Assembly (NCBI RefSeq): GCF_001571085.1
Contig: NZ_BCTC01000001.1
Location: 147,320-211,319, forward strand
DNA length: 64,000 nucleotides
Source of the DNA: Azohydromonas lata NBRC 102462
Lineage (GTDB): Bacteria > Pseudomonadota > Gammaproteobacteria > Burkholderiales > Burkholderiaceae_C
Reading direction: 5' to 3'
Shown: positions 7,670 to 17,397 of the stretch, piece after piece
How the letters are laid out: each line of letters opens with the position of its first letter
Position numbering within the stretch: the stretch's first letter is position 1
Position numbers and translations under genes: made by a program
The notes under the pieces: model-generated
The model's database searches: none
Told to the model about the DNA's origin: nothing
The model's input: the letters and a program-made list of their open reading frames with translations, nothing else

Positions 7670-10297
7670 TCAGACCACCACGTTGACCAGGCGGCCCGGC
7701 ACCACGATCACCTTCTTGGGCGCCTTGCCCTCGGCGAACTTCTGGAAGTCGGGGCTGGCCAGGGCGGCGGCTTCGATCGCCGCCTTGTCCGCGCCGGCGG
7801 GCACGCTCACCGCGCCGCGCAGCTTGCCGTTGACCTGCAGCACCAGCTCGATGCGGTCCTGCACCAGCGCGGCTTCGTCCACCTGCGGCCAGGGCGCGTC
7901 CAGCAGCTCGCCCAACGCCGCCGCGTAGCCCAGGTCCTGCCACAGGCCGTGCGTGAGGTGCGGGCAGGCCGGGTACAGCGTGCGCAGCAGCACCGAGAAG
8001 GCTTCGCGCTGCACCGCGGCCGCGGCGGCGCCTTCGCCCTTGAAGGACTCCAGCGCGTTGAGCAGCTTCATGCAGCCCGACACCACGGTGTTGTATTGCA
8101 TGCGCTCGTAGTCGTAGCTGACTTGCTTGAGCACGAGGTGCACCTCGCGGCGCAGGGCGCGCGCGGCGTCGTCAGCCGCCTGCGACGGGTCGCCGCCGGC
8201 CTGGAGCGCTTCGGCGTTCTTCACGCCGTAGCCCCACACGCGCTTGAGGAAGCGGTGCGCGCCTTCCACGGCCGCGTCGTTCCACTCCAGCGTCTGCTCC
8301 GGCGGGGCGGCGAACATCACGAACAGCCGTGCCGTGTCCGCGCCGTACTGCTCGATGAGCTGCTGCGGGTCCACGCCGTTGTTCTTGCTCTTGCTCATGG
8401 TGCCCACGCCTTCGTAGGTCACCGCGGAGCCGTCGCTCTTGAGCTTGGCGCCGGTGATCTTGCCGCCCGCGTCGAGCACGTTCTCCACCTCGTGCGGCCA
8501 GAAGTACTCGATGCCGCCCTTCTCGGTGCGCCGGCTGTAGATGTGGTTGAGCACCATGCCCTGCGTGAGCAGGCGCTGGAAGGGCTCGTCGACCTCGACC
8601 AGCTTCAGGTCGCGCATCACCTTGGTCCAGAAGCGCGCGTAGAGCAGGTGCAGGATGGCGTGCTCGATGCCGCCGATGTACTGGTCCATGGGCATCCAGT
8701 ACTTGGTGCCGCCGGCCACCATCGCCTCGGGGTTCTTCGGGTCGCAATAGCGCATGAAGTACCACGAGCTGTCCACGAAGGTGTCCATCGTGTCCGTCTC
8801 GCGGCGCGCGTCGCGGCCGCAGCAGGGGCAGGCGACGTTGAGGAAGTCCGCGCGCTTGTTCAGCGGGTTGCCGCTGCCATCGGGGATGCAGTCTTCCGGG
8901 AGCACCACCGGAAGATCTTCTGTCGGCACCGGCACGGCGCCGCAGGTGTCGCAGTGGATGATGGGAATGGGCGTGCCCCAGTAGCGCTGGCGGCTGATGC
9001 CCCAGTCGCGCAGGCGCCAGGTGGTCTTCTTCTCGCCCAGGCCCTTGTCGCCCAGCAGCGAGGCGACCTTGTCCACGGCCGCCTTGTAGGCGAGGCCGTC
9101 CAGCTCGCCGGAGTTGACGTTCACGCCGCGCTGCTTGTCGCCGTACCACTCGGCCCAGGCTTCGGTCGAGAAGGTCTCGCCTTCCACGGCCACGACCTGC
9201 TTGATGGGCAGGCGGTACTTCAGCGCGAAGGCGAAGTCACGCTCGTCGTGCGCGGGCACGCCCATGACGGCACCGTCGCCGTAGCTCATGAGCACGTAGT
9301 TGCCCACCCACACTTCCACTTGCGCGCCGGTGAGCGGGTGCGTGACGAACAGGCCCGTGGGCTGGCCCTTCTTTTCCTGCGTGGCGAGCTCGGCTTCGGT
9401 GGTGCCGCCGTGCTTGCACTCGTCGATGAAGGCGGCCAGCGAGGCGTTGCCGGCCGCGGCGTGCGTGGCCAGCGGGTGCTCCGGCGCCACGGCGCAGAAG
9501 GTCACGCCCATGATGGTGTCGGCACGCGTGGTGAAGACGTAGAGCCTGCCGCCCTGGATCAGCTCGCCGGTGGCGTCGCGGATGTCGTGCGGGAAGGCGA
9601 AGCGCACGCCCTCGCTCTTGCCAATCCAGTTCTCCTGCATGAGCTTGACGCGCTCAGGCCAGCCGGCCAAGCCGTTCTGCACGTGCTGCAGCAGCTCCTC
9701 GGCGTACTGGGTGATCTTGAGGTAGTAGCCCGGGATCTCGCGCTTCTCGACCGGGGCGCCGGAGCGCCAGCCGCGGCCGTCCACCACCTGCTCGTTGGCG
9801 AGCACGGTCTGGTCCACCGGGTCCCAGTTGACGACCTGGGTGCGGCGCTCGCAGATGCCGGCTTGCAGCATCTTCAGGAACAGCCACTGGTTCCACTTGT
9901 AGTAGTCGGGCTTGCAGGTGGCGATCTCGCGCGACCAGTCGATGGCCAGGCCCAGGGCCTGCATCTGGCCCTTCATGTATTCGATGTTGGAGTAGGTCCA
10001 CTGCGCGGGCGGGACCTTGTTCTTCATCGCCGCGTTCTCGGCCGGCAGGCCGAAGGCATCCCAGCCCATGGGCATGAGCACGTTCCAGCCGTTCATGCGC
10101 AGCTGGCGCGCGAGCATGTCGTTGATCGTGTAGTTGCGCACATGGCCCATGTGCAGCTTGCCGCTGGGGTAGGGCAGCATGGAGCAGGCGTAGAACTTGC
10201 GCTTGCTGTCATCCTCGACGACGCGGTAGGCGTCGCGCGCGTTCCAGTGCGCTTGGGCGGCCGACTCGACCTCGGCGGGGACGTACTTTTCGTTCAT
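7670..10297 (-). CDS. leuS: Leucyl-tRNA synthetase
   Basis: Charges tRNA-Leu with leucine in the cytoplasm. This 875-residue class I synthetase has the HIGH-type motif as [10 protein letters not shown], a CP1 editing domain in the middle (including [14 protein letters not shown] and [16 protein letters not shown]), a zinc-type cluster (CDTCG, CPCCGRD) and the KMSKS motif as [12 protein letters not shown]. An anticodon-binding helical region and a C-terminal domain ending in [11 protein letters not shown] complete it. It is full length for bacterial LeuRS. It sits in a same-strand run with exbD 33 bases upstream and lptE 5 bases downstream. Confidence 0.99.
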   Translation of the reverse strand: MNEKYVPAEVESAAQAHWNARDAYRVVEDDSKRKFYACSMLPYPSGKLHMGHVRNYTINDMLARQLRMNGWNVLMPMGWDAFGLPAENAAMKNKVPPAQWTYSNIEYMKGQMQALGLAIDWSREIATCKPDYYKWNQWLFLKMLQAGICERRTQVVNWDPVDQTVLANEQVVDGRGWRSGAPVEKREIPGYYLKITQYAEELLQHVQNGLAGWPERVKLMQENWIGKSEGVRFAFPHDIRDATGELIQGGRLYVFTTRADTIMGVTFCAVAPEHPLATHAAAGNASLAAFIDECKHGGTTEAELATQEKKGQPTGLFVTHPLTGAQVEVWVGNYVLMSYGDGAVMGVPAHDERDFAFALKYRLPIKQVVAVEGETFSTEAWAEWYGDKQRGVNVNSGELDGLAYKAAVDKVASLLGDKGLGEKKTTWRLRDWGISRQRYWGTPIPIIHCDTCGAVPVPTEDLPVVLPEDCIPDGSGNPLNKRADFLNVACPCCGRDARRETDTMDTFVDSSWYFMRYCDPKNPEAMVAGGTKYWMPMDQYIGGIEHAILHLLYARFWTKVMRDLKLVEVDEPFQRLLTQGMVLNHIYSRRTEKGGIEYFWPHEVENVLDAGGKITGAKLKSDGSAVTYEGVGTMSKSKNNGVDPQQLIEQYGADTARLFVMFAAPPEQTLEWNDAAVEGAHRFLKRVWGYGVKNAEALQAGGDPSQAADDAARALRREVHLVLKQVSYDYERMQYNTVVSGCMKLLNALESFKGEGAAAAAVQREAFSVLLRTLYPACPHLTHGLWQDLGYAAALGELLDAPWPQVDEAALVQDRIELVLQVNGKLRGAVSVPAGADKAAIEAAALASPDFQKFAEGKAPKKVIVVPGRLVNVVV

Positions 10298-10330
10298 GGG
10301 CCGGGATTGTAGGAGCCGGCCCGGCGCCCC

Positions 10331-10780
10331 TCATTTCGGGGCCGAGGCCCCACCCTGCCCCGCGGCGGCTTGCGGCGGCTCGGTGATGAACCCGATGCGC
10401 GTGAGCCCGCTTTCCTGCAGCAGCGCGAGCAGCTCGGCCACGCGGCCATAGGGCACGGCGCGGTCGGCGCGCAACTGCACTTCGGCCTGCGCGTTGCGGC
10501 GGGCGGCCTCCTGCAGCCGCTCCTTCAGGGCCGCCTCGCCCAGCGGCTGGTCGTCCAGGTAGGCCTGGCCCTTGGCGTCCAGGGCGAGGTTGAGCGGGTC
10601 GCGCGATTCGCTCTCGGCGCCCTGGGCCTGCGGCAGGTCCAGGCGCAGGCTGGAGGTCATGAGCGGGGCGGTGATCATGAAGATCACCAGCAGGACCAGC
10701 ATCACGTCGATGAGCGGCGTCATGTTGATCTCGCTCATCGGCTTGGCCGGTTTCTTGCTCTCCAGGCGGCCGAAGGTCAT
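10331..10780 (-). CDS. ExbD/TolR-family biopolymer transport protein
   Basis: Inner-membrane protein with one transmembrane helix and a periplasmic domain that, with an ExbB/TolQ partner, uses the proton gradient to drive outer-membrane processes. The 149-residue protein has the diagnostic SEINMTPLIDVMLVLLVIFM segment, whose Asp is the proton-binding residue in this family, then a periplasmic domain with VQLRADRAVPYGRVAELLALLQESGLTRIGFIT. It pairs with the ExbB-like gene 42 bases upstream. It is separate from the iron-linked tonB-exbB-exbD set near 24-26 kb. With no tolA, tolB or pal nearby, whether it works with TonB or Tol proteins is open. Confidence 0.92.
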   Translation of the reverse strand: MTFGRLESKKPAKPMSEINMTPLIDVMLVLLVIFMITAPLMTSSLRLDLPQAQGAESESRDPLNLALDAKGQAYLDDQPLGEAALKERLQEAARRNAQAEVQLRADRAVPYGRVAELLALLQESGLTRIGFITEPPQAAAGQGGASAPK

Positions 10781-10822
10781 GGCGACTCCCGTGCCGGGCT
10801 GCGATGGCTGCCCATGGATGGC

Positions 10823-11479
10823 TCAGGACTCCCGCGCCGCGTCGAGCACCAGCTCGCGCAGGTCGTGCGCAAAGCCTTCGAGCTCCGCCTCGCTGCCGGC
10901 GATCCAGCGGCCGAACACGTTGTAGGCCAGCACGGCAGGGATGGCCACGGCCAGGCCGGCGGCCGTCATCACCAGCGCCTCGCCCACCGGGCCGGACACC
11001 TTGTCTATGCCCCCGCTGCCCTCGGCGGCGATGCCCATGAGCGCGTGGTAAATGCCCCAGACCGTGCCGAAGAGGCCGATGAAGGGGGCCGTCGAGCCGA
11101 TGGAGGCCAGCACCACCTGCCCGGCCTGGAGCTGGCCGAGGACACGGTGCAGCGCGTCGCGCAGGCGGCGGGTGAGCTGCGAGTCGGCATGGCCGTGCGC
11201 CTCCAGCGTGCCGCCGCGCGCGCCCGCTTGGGCAGCGTCCACCAGCGGCAGCAGCAGTTGCTCGCGGTCCATCGGGGCCAGGCGCTCGCGCGCGGCGTCC
11301 AGCGCCGGGGCGGCCCAAAAGGCCGGCACGCCGCGGGCGATGTCACGCGCGGCGCGGCGCAGCAGCCAGCCCTTCCACAGGATCAGCACCCACGCCGAGA
11401 TGGACATCAGCAGCAGCAGCGCCGCCACGGTGCGGCCTATGCCGTCGCTGCGGTCCCAGAACGCCTGCAGGCCGTCCAC
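10823..11479 (-). CDS. ExbB/TolQ/MotA-family proton channel protein
   Basis: Partner of the ExbD-like protein that follows. The 218-residue protein has an N-terminal transmembrane helix (GRTVAALLLLMSISAWVLIL), a cytoplasmic loop, then the conserved family segment GSTAPFIGLFGTVWGIYHALMGI and a last helix VGEALVMTAAGLAVAIPAVLAYN. These are the proton-channel helices of ExbB/TolQ. It begins 15 bases after dapB and precedes exbD on the same strand. It is a distant paralogue of the ExbB near 24.5 kb, with which it shares the GLFGTVWG and AIPAVVAYN-type motifs. Confidence 0.93.
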   Translation of the reverse strand: MDGLQAFWDRSDGIGRTVAALLLLMSISAWVLILWKGWLLRRAARDIARGVPAFWAAPALDAARERLAPMDREQLLLPLVDAAQAGARGGTLEAHGHADSQLTRRLRDALHRVLGQLQAGQVVLASIGSTAPFIGLFGTVWGIYHALMGIAAEGSGGIDKVSGPVGEALVMTAAGLAVAIPAVLAYNVFGRWIAGSEAELEGFAHDLRELVLDAARES

Positions 11480-11494
11480 GGCGCGGCGGCGGCG

Positions 11495-12328
11495 TCAGGC
11501 CAGGCCCAGCACGGCTTCCATGCCGAACAGGCCTTGCGGCTTGTCGGCCAGGAAGCGCGAGGCGCGCAGGCTGCCTTGCGCGTAGCCGGCGCGGCTGCTG
11601 CTCTTGTGGCTGATCTCGATGCGCTCGCCCGTGCCGGCGAACAGCACGGTGTGGTCGCCGATGATGTCGCCGCCGCGCACGGTGGCGAAGCCGATGGTGC
11701 TGGGGTCGCGCTCGCCGGTGACGCCCTCGCGGCCGTAGACGGCGCATTCCTTGAGGTCGCGGCCCAGGGCGGCGGCCACCACTTCGCCCATCTTGAGCGC
11801 CGTGCCGCTGGGGGCATCGACCTTGTGGCGGTGGTGGGCCTCGATGATCTCGATGTCGTAGCCCTGGCTCAGCGCGCGCGCGGCCATGTCCAGCAGCCGC
11901 ATCACCACGTTCACGCCCACGCTCATGTTGGGCGCCATGACGATGGAAATGTCTTGGGCCGCCTCGTCGATCTGCGCCTTTTGCTCCTCGCTGAAGCCGG
12001 TCGTCCCGATCACCAGCTTCACGCCCAGCTCGCGGCAGGCCTGCAGGTGCGCCATGGTGCCTTCGGGGCGGGTGAAGTCGATGAGCACCTGCGCGTTGGC
12101 CAGGCCCTCGCGCAGGTCGGAGACGATGGCCACGCCGGCGGGGCGGCCGAGGAAGGCGGCGGCGTCCTGGCCCAGCGCGGGGCTGCCCGGGACGTCCAGC
12201 GCGCCGGCCAGCACGCAGTCGCCGGAATTGAGCACGGCCTCGATGAGCATGCGGCCCATGCGGCCGGAAGCGCCGGCGATGGCAATGCGCAGCGGCGCGG
12301 TGGCGGTGGAAGCGTTGGTGGTCGTCAT
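11495..12328 (-). CDS. dapB: 4-hydroxy-tetrahydrodipicolinate reductase
   Basis: NAD(P)H-dependent reductase of the diaminopimelate/lysine pathway. The 277-residue protein has the dinucleotide loop [16 protein letters not shown] near the N-terminus, [28 protein letters not shown], the substrate-binding [10 protein letters not shown] and the catalytic [20 protein letters not shown] motif with its His pair and Lys. Length fits the family. It follows bamE by 31 bases and precedes the exbB-like gene by 15 bases on the same strand, consistent with one transcript. Confidence 0.98.
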   Translation of the reverse strand: MTTTNASTATAPLRIAIAGASGRMGRMLIEAVLNSGDCVLAGALDVPGSPALGQDAAAFLGRPAGVAIVSDLREGLANAQVLIDFTRPEGTMAHLQACRELGVKLVIGTTGFSEEQKAQIDEAAQDISIVMAPNMSVGVNVVMRLLDMAARALSQGYDIEIIEAHHRHKVDAPSGTALKMGEVVAAALGRDLKECAVYGREGVTGERDPSTIGFATVRGGDIIGDHTVLFAGTGERIEISHKSSSRAGYAQGSLRASRFLADKPQGLFGMEAVLGLA

Positions 12329-12359
12329 GCGAGAAGGCTTGGGAGGAACGCGCGGGGGC

Positions 12360-12896
12360 TCAGGGCTCCAGCGTCGGGTAGTCGCGCGTGGCGCCGGTGG
12401 GCGCGGCAGCGGCGGGCGCGGCCTCGGTGCGGGCCGGCGCGGGCAGCTTGGCGCGCTGCTCCGGCGTCAGCTCCAGCACCGGCAGCTTGGCGGGCAGCTT
12501 GGCCGTGCTGATGGAGGAGACGAACTCGGCTTCGGAGGGCAGGTCCTGCGGCGCGTCCAGGCGCTGCAGCCGCTCGCCGTCGAAGTAGGCCGTCACGCTG
12601 CGGCGCTGCGGCTCGGCGCCGGTGCGGCGGATGGTGAAGATGTAGTCCCAGCGGTCGGCGTGGAACACGTCGGCGAGCAGCGGCGAGCCCAGGATGTCGC
12701 GTACCTGGGCGCGCGCCATGCCCGGCTGTATGGCCGCGGCCTGCTCGCGCGTGACCACGTTGCCCTGGACGATCTCGATGCGGTAAGGCGTCACCATGCC
12801 GAGCAGGTTCTGGTCCGAGGACTGCAGCGAGGCACAGCCCGCAAGAGTGCAGGCGGCCAGCAGCGCGGCGGGCAGGCGTGAGACTGATCGGTGCAT
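12360..12896 (-). CDS. bamE: Outer-membrane assembly factor BamE (SmpA/OmlA)
   Basis: Small lipoprotein of the BAM complex that inserts beta-barrel proteins in the outer membrane. The 178-residue protein has a signal peptide with the lipobox TLAGC (Cys21). The SmpA/OmlA domain follows: [20 protein letters not shown], then [29 protein letters not shown], the conserved core. An Ala/Pro-rich tail after about residue 150 is longer than in E. coli BamE. It is divergent from fur across about 100 bases, the arrangement conserved in many proteobacteria, and heads the same-strand run bamE-dapB-exbB-exbD-leuS-lptE-holA. Confidence 0.95.
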   Translation of the reverse strand: MHRSVSRLPAALLAACTLAGCASLQSSDQNLLGMVTPYRIEIVQGNVVTREQAAAIQPGMARAQVRDILGSPLLADVFHADRWDYIFTIRRTGAEPQRRSVTAYFDGERLQRLDAPQDLPSEAEFVSSISTAKLPAKLPVLELTPEQRAKLPAPARTEAAPAAAAPTGATRDYPTLEP

Positions 12897-12998
12897 GGGG
12901 ATGGGCCTGCGCCGGGCCGGGCCTCGCAGGCTGGATATGATCCGGCCCATTCTACCGGCCCCCTTTCCGGGGGCCCGTCTGCCTGAGAGAGAGCCGTC

Positions 12999-13427
12999 AT
13001 GACGCATGCCGATGAACTCAAGAGCAGCGGCCTGAAGGCGACGCTGCCCCGTATCAAGATCCTGGAGGTGTTCCAGAAAACCTCCCAGCGCCACATGACC
13101 GCCGAAGACGTGTTCAAGGCGCTGCTCATCGAAGGCTCGGACATCGGCCTGGCCACCGTTTACCGCGTGCTCATGCAGTTCGAGCAGGCCGGGCTGCTCA
13201 CGCGCAGCCATTTCGAGTCCGGCAAGTCGGTGTTCGAGCTCAACGAGGGCCAGCACCACGACCATTTGGTGTGCCTGACCTGCGGCCGCGTGGAGGAGTT
13301 CTACGACCCGGAAATCGAGCGCCGCCAGCGCGCCGTGGCCGAGGCGCGGGGCTTTGCCATCCACGACCACGCCCTGGCCTTGTACGCCACCTGCACCAAG
13401 CAGGAGTGCCAGTTCCGGCCCAAGTAA
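12999..13427 (+). CDS. fur: Ferric uptake regulator Fur
   Basis: Iron-dependent repressor of uptake genes. The 142-residue protein has an N-terminal winged helix ([21 protein letters not shown] and the recognition part [19 protein letters not shown]) and a C-terminal dimer domain with the metal site residues in [10 protein letters not shown]. Zinc cysteines are in CLTCG and the CTKQEC pair. It starts after a GAGAGAG-type ribosome-binding site, is divergent from bamE, and is closed by a strong hairpin terminator. Fur-box-like palindromes elsewhere in this window, upstream of tonB and of the PepSY gene, are its probable targets. Confidence 0.98.
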   Translation: MTHADELKSSGLKATLPRIKILEVFQKTSQRHMTAEDVFKALLIEGSDIGLATVYRVLMQFEQAGLLTRSHFESGKSVFELNEGQHHDHLVCLTCGRVEEFYDPEIERRQRAVAEARGFAIHDHALALYATCTKQECQFRPK

Positions 13428-13444
13428 ACGCCCCCGCCATGAGC

Positions 13445-13475
13445 AAAGGGCGCCCTGGCGGGCGCCCTTTTCGCT
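13445..13475 (+). terminator. Rho-independent terminator after fur
   Basis: A perfect 11-bp stem (AAAGGGCGCCC / GGGCGCCCTTT) with a TGGC loop and a short T-rich tail lies 18 bases after the fur stop codon. It also separates fur from the convergent hprK gene and could serve both directions. Confidence 0.88.
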
Positions 13476-13512
13476 TTTGCGGCGGCGGCCCTCGGCCGCG
13501 CTGACTGCGCGA

Positions 13513-14457
13513 TCAGCGCTGCATGGCCTTCTGGTGGCGCTGAATGAACTCGTTGTAGGTGTCTATGCCGCGCAATTGCAGGATGGTGTTGCGCACGGCG
13601 GCTTCCACCAGCACGGCCAGGTTGCGGCCGGCGTCCACGGCGATGACGACCTTGCGCACGGGCACGCCCAGGATTTCCTCGTACAGCGGCTCGTAGGGCA
13701 GGCGCTCGAACTCGCGCTCCAGCGTCTCGCGGCGCACGAGGTGGACGATGAGCTTGAGCTTCATCTTCCGCCGCACCGCCGTCTCGCCAAAGATGGCCTT
13801 GATGTCCAGCAGGCCGATGCCGCGCACTTCCAGCAGGTTGAGCAGCAACTCGGGGCAGCGGCCCTCCAGCGCGTTCTGCGCCGTGCGGTGGATGTCCACC
13901 GCGTCGTCGGCCACCAGGCCGTGGCCGCGCGAGATCAGCTCCAGACCCAGCTCGCTCTTGCCCAGGCCGGACTCGCCCGTGAGCATCACGCCCAAGCCCA
14001 GGATGTCCATGAACACGCCGTGGCGCGTGGTGCGCTCGGCAAAGAGCTGGCCCAGGTAGCCGCGCAGCACGTCGATGACGTGGCCGGCCGACTCCTTGCT
14101 CGCGAACAGCGGAATGCCCGCGCGCTCGCACAGCCGCAGCATCACCTCCGGCGGCGGCTGGTCGTCGGCCACGACGACCATGGGCGGCTCCAGCGTGAGG
14201 ATGCGCGTGGCGCGGCGCTCCTGGACTTCCGGCGGCACGGCGGTGAGGTAGCGCACCTCGCGCTCGCCCACGATCTGCACGCGGTAGGGGTGGATGTAGT
14301 TCAGGAACCCGACGAGGTCGGCCGAGGAGTGCGCCTCGCGCACGGCGGCGTCGTCGAAATGGCGCTCGGGGTGGGCGTGTCCGGCCACCCATTCCCAGCG
14401 CAAGGCCTTGCGATGCTCCTCGAACAGCGCTTCGGCACTGACTGAAATCGGCTTCAT
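13513..14457 (-). CDS. hprK: HPr kinase/phosphorylase
   Basis: Phosphorylates and dephosphorylates HPr of the phosphotransferase system on a serine. The 314-residue protein has an N-terminal regulatory domain and a C-terminal kinase domain with the P-loop [15 protein letters not shown] and the HprK signature [17 protein letters not shown], followed by the [11 protein letters not shown] segment. Beta- and alphaproteobacteria have HprK with an incomplete, regulatory PTS, not for sugar uptake. It follows ptsN by 53 bases on the same strand, as is typical of Burkholderiales. Confidence 0.97.
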   Translation of the reverse strand: MKPISVSAEALFEEHRKALRWEWVAGHAHPERHFDDAAVREAHSSADLVGFLNYIHPYRVQIVGEREVRYLTAVPPEVQERRATRILTLEPPMVVVADDQPPPEVMLRLCERAGIPLFASKESAGHVIDVLRGYLGQLFAERTTRHGVFMDILGLGVMLTGESGLGKSELGLELISRGHGLVADDAVDIHRTAQNALEGRCPELLLNLLEVRGIGLLDIKAIFGETAVRRKMKLKLIVHLVRRETLEREFERLPYEPLYEEILGVPVRKVVIAVDAGRNLAVLVEAAVRNTILQLRGIDTYNEFIQRHQKAMQR

Positions 14458-14510
14458 GCGGCGTTTCTTCTAATGTTGGAAGGAAGCCGCAAGCGCCATC
14501 GGGAAGCGGG

Positions 14511-14981
14511 TCAGGCCACCGATTTGAGCGGCTCCCAGTTCTGGATCAGCTTGTGCAGCGCGGCGGCGTCGGGCTCGGCCTTGAGGCGCTCGCGCAGCTC
14601 GCGATCGCTGAGCATCTCGGCGATCTCGGAGAGGATTTCCAGGTGCCGCTGCGTCGCGGCCTCGGGCACCAGCAGGAAGATCAGCAGGCTCACCGGCTCG
14701 TCGTCCGGCGCGTCAAAGGGAATGGCCTGCTGCACCCGCAGCACCGCCGCCAGCGGGTTCTTCAAACCCTTGATGCGGCCGTGCGGAATGGCCACGCCAT
14801 GGCCCAGGCCGGTGGAACCCAGGCGCTCGCGCGCGAACAGGTTGTCCGACACCGTGGCGCGGGCGATGGAGTGCTGGTTCTCGAACAGCAGTCCCGCATG
14901 CTCGAAAACCCGCTTCTTGCTGGTGGCTTCCACATTCACCAGCACATTGGTGGCAGGCAGTATGGCGGCGAGACGGTTCAT
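14511..14981 (-). CDS. ptsN: Nitrogen-regulatory phosphotransferase protein EIIA-Ntr
   Basis: Regulatory phosphocarrier of the PTS-Ntr chain (EI-Ntr, NPr/HPr, EIIA-Ntr) that modulates nitrogen, potassium and carbon-storage responses. The 156-residue protein has the EIIA-fructose/Ntr fold with the phosphorylation-site motif GLGHGVAIPHGRIKG (His67 as the phospho-acceptor), preceded by RERLGSTG and followed by DEPVSLLIFLLVPEAATQRHLEILSEIA. It sits between hpf and hprK on the same strand, the canonical neighbourhood apart from rpoN, which is not present upstream. Confidence 0.95.
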   Translation of the reverse strand: MNRLAAILPATNVLVNVEATSKKRVFEHAGLLFENQHSIARATVSDNLFARERLGSTGLGHGVAIPHGRIKGLKNPLAAVLRVQQAIPFDAPDDEPVSLLIFLLVPEAATQRHLEILSEIAEMLSDRELRERLKAEPDAAALHKLIQNWEPLKSVA

Positions 14982-15134
14982 GGTGATTTCTCCGCGGCGC
15001 AGGTCCGGGCGAATGCGGAGACTGTGTCAGGGCGCTCGATTATAGAAAGCCCTCTTGTCACGCTTTCCGCAAGGGGTCCCCTGCGTCCTTCCTTGTTGCG
15101 TGAATGCTGCGCAAACCTGCCCGCCACGTCCACA

Positions 15135-15161
15135 GCAAAAAGCGGCCCCGTGGGGCCGCTT
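15135..15161 (-). terminator. Rho-independent terminator after hpf
   Basis: Read on the minus strand, a 10-bp GC-rich stem (AAGCGGCCCC / GGGGCCGCTT) with a 2-base loop is followed by a run of five T. It lies about 50 bases after the hpf stop codon and suggests that part of the transcription of hpf ends before ptsN. Confidence 0.8.
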
Positions 15162-15209
15162 GCTGGGTGCGGGGCCCCGGTTCAGGCCCCCTCAAACGCG
15201 ATCGGACAC

Positions 15210-15548
15210 TCAGACGCTGGCAGGCAGCCGCTTGGCGGATGCGTGGTGATGCTCTTGCGTACGGTCTTTGTGGCGCATCACCTGGCGGTCGAGCTTGTCC
15301 ATCAACTGATCAATCGCGGCATACAAATCCTCGTGCGACTGTTCGACGAAGATGTCCCGTCCCTTGACATGCAGCGTCACCTCGGCTCGCTGGCGACGGT
15401 CCTTTTCCTTGGACTTGTCTATGGCCAGCAGCACGTTGACATCGACCACCTGGTCGAAGTGGCGCGTGACTCGATCCAGCTTGGTGAGAACGTACTCACG
15501 CAGGGCAGGTGTCACGTCGAGATGGTGTCCGCTGATCGTCAGATTCAT
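15210..15548 (-). CDS. hpf: Ribosome hibernation promoting factor (short HPF)
   Basis: Binds stationary-phase ribosomes in the mRNA/tRNA channel and promotes inactive dimers. The 112-residue protein has the S30AE fold: [57 protein letters not shown] and the helix [26 protein letters not shown]. There is no C-terminal dimerisation domain, so this is short HPF. The AAAGGAGG ribosome-binding site is strong. In related bacteria rpoN usually lies just upstream; here the upstream gene is a divergent PP2C phosphatase. Confidence 0.95.
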   Translation of the reverse strand: MNLTISGHHLDVTPALREYVLTKLDRVTRHFDQVVDVNVLLAIDKSKEKDRRQRAEVTLHVKGRDIFVEQSHEDLYAAIDQLMDKLDRQVMRHKDRTQEHHHASAKRLPASV

Positions 15549-15818
15549 CAGAGCCTCCTTTCGGAAGTGTTGCTACCAAACGGGGGTGACCGCAGCACCT
15601 ATCCCGTTGAGACCAGTTTGCCCCCGAGATTTGGTGGTGACAAGTTGATGACAGTACGGTTTGCCGGCGCTTTACGGTAAGAGTTGACGCAGCGCAAGGC
15701 CGGCATGAAGGGGTTTTGCACTGCGCGCTGATGCGACATTTGCCACCGTCGGCGCGTTCGCTGCGCCGCTTGGGCTGCCCAGGGCACGGGCGGCGGGGCA
15801 CAATGATCCGCTGACCTC

Positions 15819-16613
15819 ATGCAAACCATGAACCCCGAGTTCTTCAGCGCCATCGATACCGGCCGCGCGCGCAGCAACAACGAGGACGCGGTGGCGCTGG
15901 ACGAAGCCGCGGCGCTTGCCGTGCTGGCCGACGGCATGGGCGGCTACAACGCCGGCGAGGTCGCCAGCGGCATGCTCACCACGCAACTGCGCAACGAGCT
16001 CGGCGCCTGGCTGCAGCAAACCGCCGACGCCGCCTCCGACCAGGAAGTGCGCAGCGCCATGGAGCTGTGCGTCGGCCAAGCCAACCGTGCCATCTTCGAA
16101 GCCGCCCGCGCCAACCCGCAGTACGCCGGCATGGGCACCACGCTGGTGATGCTGGTGTTCCGCGCCGGACACGTGCTCAGCGGCCACGTCGGCGACTCGC
16201 GCGCCTACCGGCTGCGCGGCCACAAGCTGTCGCGCCTCACGCGCGACCACTCGCTGCTGCAGGAGCAAATCGACGCCGGGCTCATCACGCCCGAGCAGGC
16301 GGCCTTCAGCGCGTACAAGAATCTCGTCACCCGCGCCGTGGGCGTGGAAGAGCGCGTGCTGCTGGAGACGCAACTGCACGAGCTGCACCCGGGCGACCTC
16401 TACCTGCTGTGCTCCGATGGCCTGTCCGACATGCTCGACGACAGCGCCATCGCCGAAATCCTGCTGGCCCACCAGGCCGACCTCGCGCAGGCCGGCCGCG
16501 CCCTGGTGGACGCGGCCAACCAGGCGGGGGGAAAAGATAACATCGCCGTCATCCTGGCCCGCGTACCGGGGGCCGCGGCGGCATCCCGCTCCTGGTGGCC
16601 GTTCAAGCGCTGA
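15819..16613 (+). CDS. PP2C-family serine/threonine protein phosphatase
   Basis: Metal-dependent phosphatase expected to remove phosphate from Ser/Thr residues of proteins in the cytoplasm. The 264-residue protein holds the PP2C motifs in order: DTGRARSNNEDA (Asp13), LADGMGGYNAGE (residues 37-46), GMGTTLVMLVF, HVGDSRAYRLR, RDHSLLQEQID, YLLCSDGLSDML and GKDNIAVIL. All metal-binding Asp residues are present. There is no transmembrane segment. It is followed 59 bases later by an FHA-domain phosphopeptide-binding protein. No Ser/Thr kinase gene is in the window, so the opposing kinase must be encoded elsewhere. An internal ATG three codons on is an alternative start. Confidence 0.94.
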   Translation: MQTMNPEFFSAIDTGRARSNNEDAVALDEAAALAVLADGMGGYNAGEVASGMLTTQLRNELGAWLQQTADAASDQEVRSAMELCVGQANRAIFEAARANPQYAGMGTTLVMLVFRAGHVLSGHVGDSRAYRLRGHKLSRLTRDHSLLQEQIDAGLITPEQAAFSAYKNLVTRAVGVEERVLLETQLHELHPGDLYLLCSDGLSDMLDDSAIAEILLAHQADLAQAGRALVDAANQAGGKDNIAVILARVPGAAAASRSWWPFKR

Positions 16614-16672
16614 GGCGCGCTGCCCCCTCGCCGTCCGCCCCTCCCGCCGTTGCCAGCCACACGAGGACAAGC

Positions 16673-17350
16673 ATGGGCAAACTGGTCGTCTCCCTGGACG
16701 GCGTCGTGATCAAGCAGGTCGAGCTCACCAAGGACAAGACCACCCTGGGCCGCCGCCCCTACAACGACATCGTCATCGACAACCTGGCCGTCAGCGGCGA
16801 GCACGCCGTGCTGCAAAGAGCGGGCGAGGCGGTGTTCATCGAAGACCTCAACAGCACCAACGGCACCTACATCAACGGCCGCGCCATACGACGCCAGCAG
16901 CTCTCGCACAACGACAGCGTGGAGATCGGCAAGTACAAGCTGCGCTACCTGGCCCGCGACAGCGGCGACTTCGAGCCCGCGCCGGCCGCTGCGCGCCCAA
17001 CCGGCGTGGCCGACTTCGCCCACACCGCACCGCTGCCCGGCATGAGCGAGGGGTTCAGCCACTACACCGCCGCCGAGCTGCCCGCGGCCTCCGCAGCGCT
17101 CAAGGTGCTCAACGGCAACGCCGCCGGACACGAGGCGCAGCTCACCAAGATCGTCACCACCGTGGGCAAGCCCGGCGTGCAGGTGGCCAGCATCACGCGG
17201 CGCCCAAACGGCTACGTGCTCACGCACGTGGAAGGCGGCTCGCGGCCCAGCGTCAACGGCGCGCCGCTGCATGCCGACGCCGTGACGCTGCGCGACGGCG
17301 ACGTCATAGAGCTCGCCGGCACGCAGATGCTCTTCGTCCTGCAACGCTGA
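16673..17350 (+). CDS. FHA-domain phosphopeptide-binding protein
   Basis: The 225-residue protein has a clear N-terminal forkhead-associated domain at about residues 20-95: TLGRRPYNDIVIDN (GRR at 26-28), SGEHA (41-45) and NSTNGTYING (60-69), the residues that bind phosphothreonine. A linker of about 60 residues rich in Ala and Pro leads to a second, degenerate FHA-like repeat (KIVTTVGKPGVQ, SVNGAPLHADAVTLRDGDVIEL) that lacks the full binding motif. It is placed between a PP2C phosphatase and a metallo-beta-lactamase gene, so a role reading Ser/Thr phosphorylation is inferred. The start is chosen for its position just before the domain. Confidence 0.92.
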   Translation: MGKLVVSLDGVVIKQVELTKDKTTLGRRPYNDIVIDNLAVSGEHAVLQRAGEAVFIEDLNSTNGTYINGRAIRRQQLSHNDSVEIGKYKLRYLARDSGDFEPAPAAARPTGVADFAHTAPLPGMSEGFSHYTAAELPAASAALKVLNGNAAGHEAQLTKIVTTVGKPGVQVASITRRPNGYVLTHVEGGSRPSVNGAPLHADAVTLRDGDVIELAGTQMLFVLQR

Positions 17351-17397
17351 TGCGGCAAGGCGCGATCCGCGGCGCGCCGCAAGCTCCATCGCCTTCC

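Noticed and set aside
7511..10312. Open frame of about 930 codons on the plus strand opposite leuS
   Set aside because: Antisense shadow of leuS, with composition biased to His, Val, Ala and no recognisable domain.
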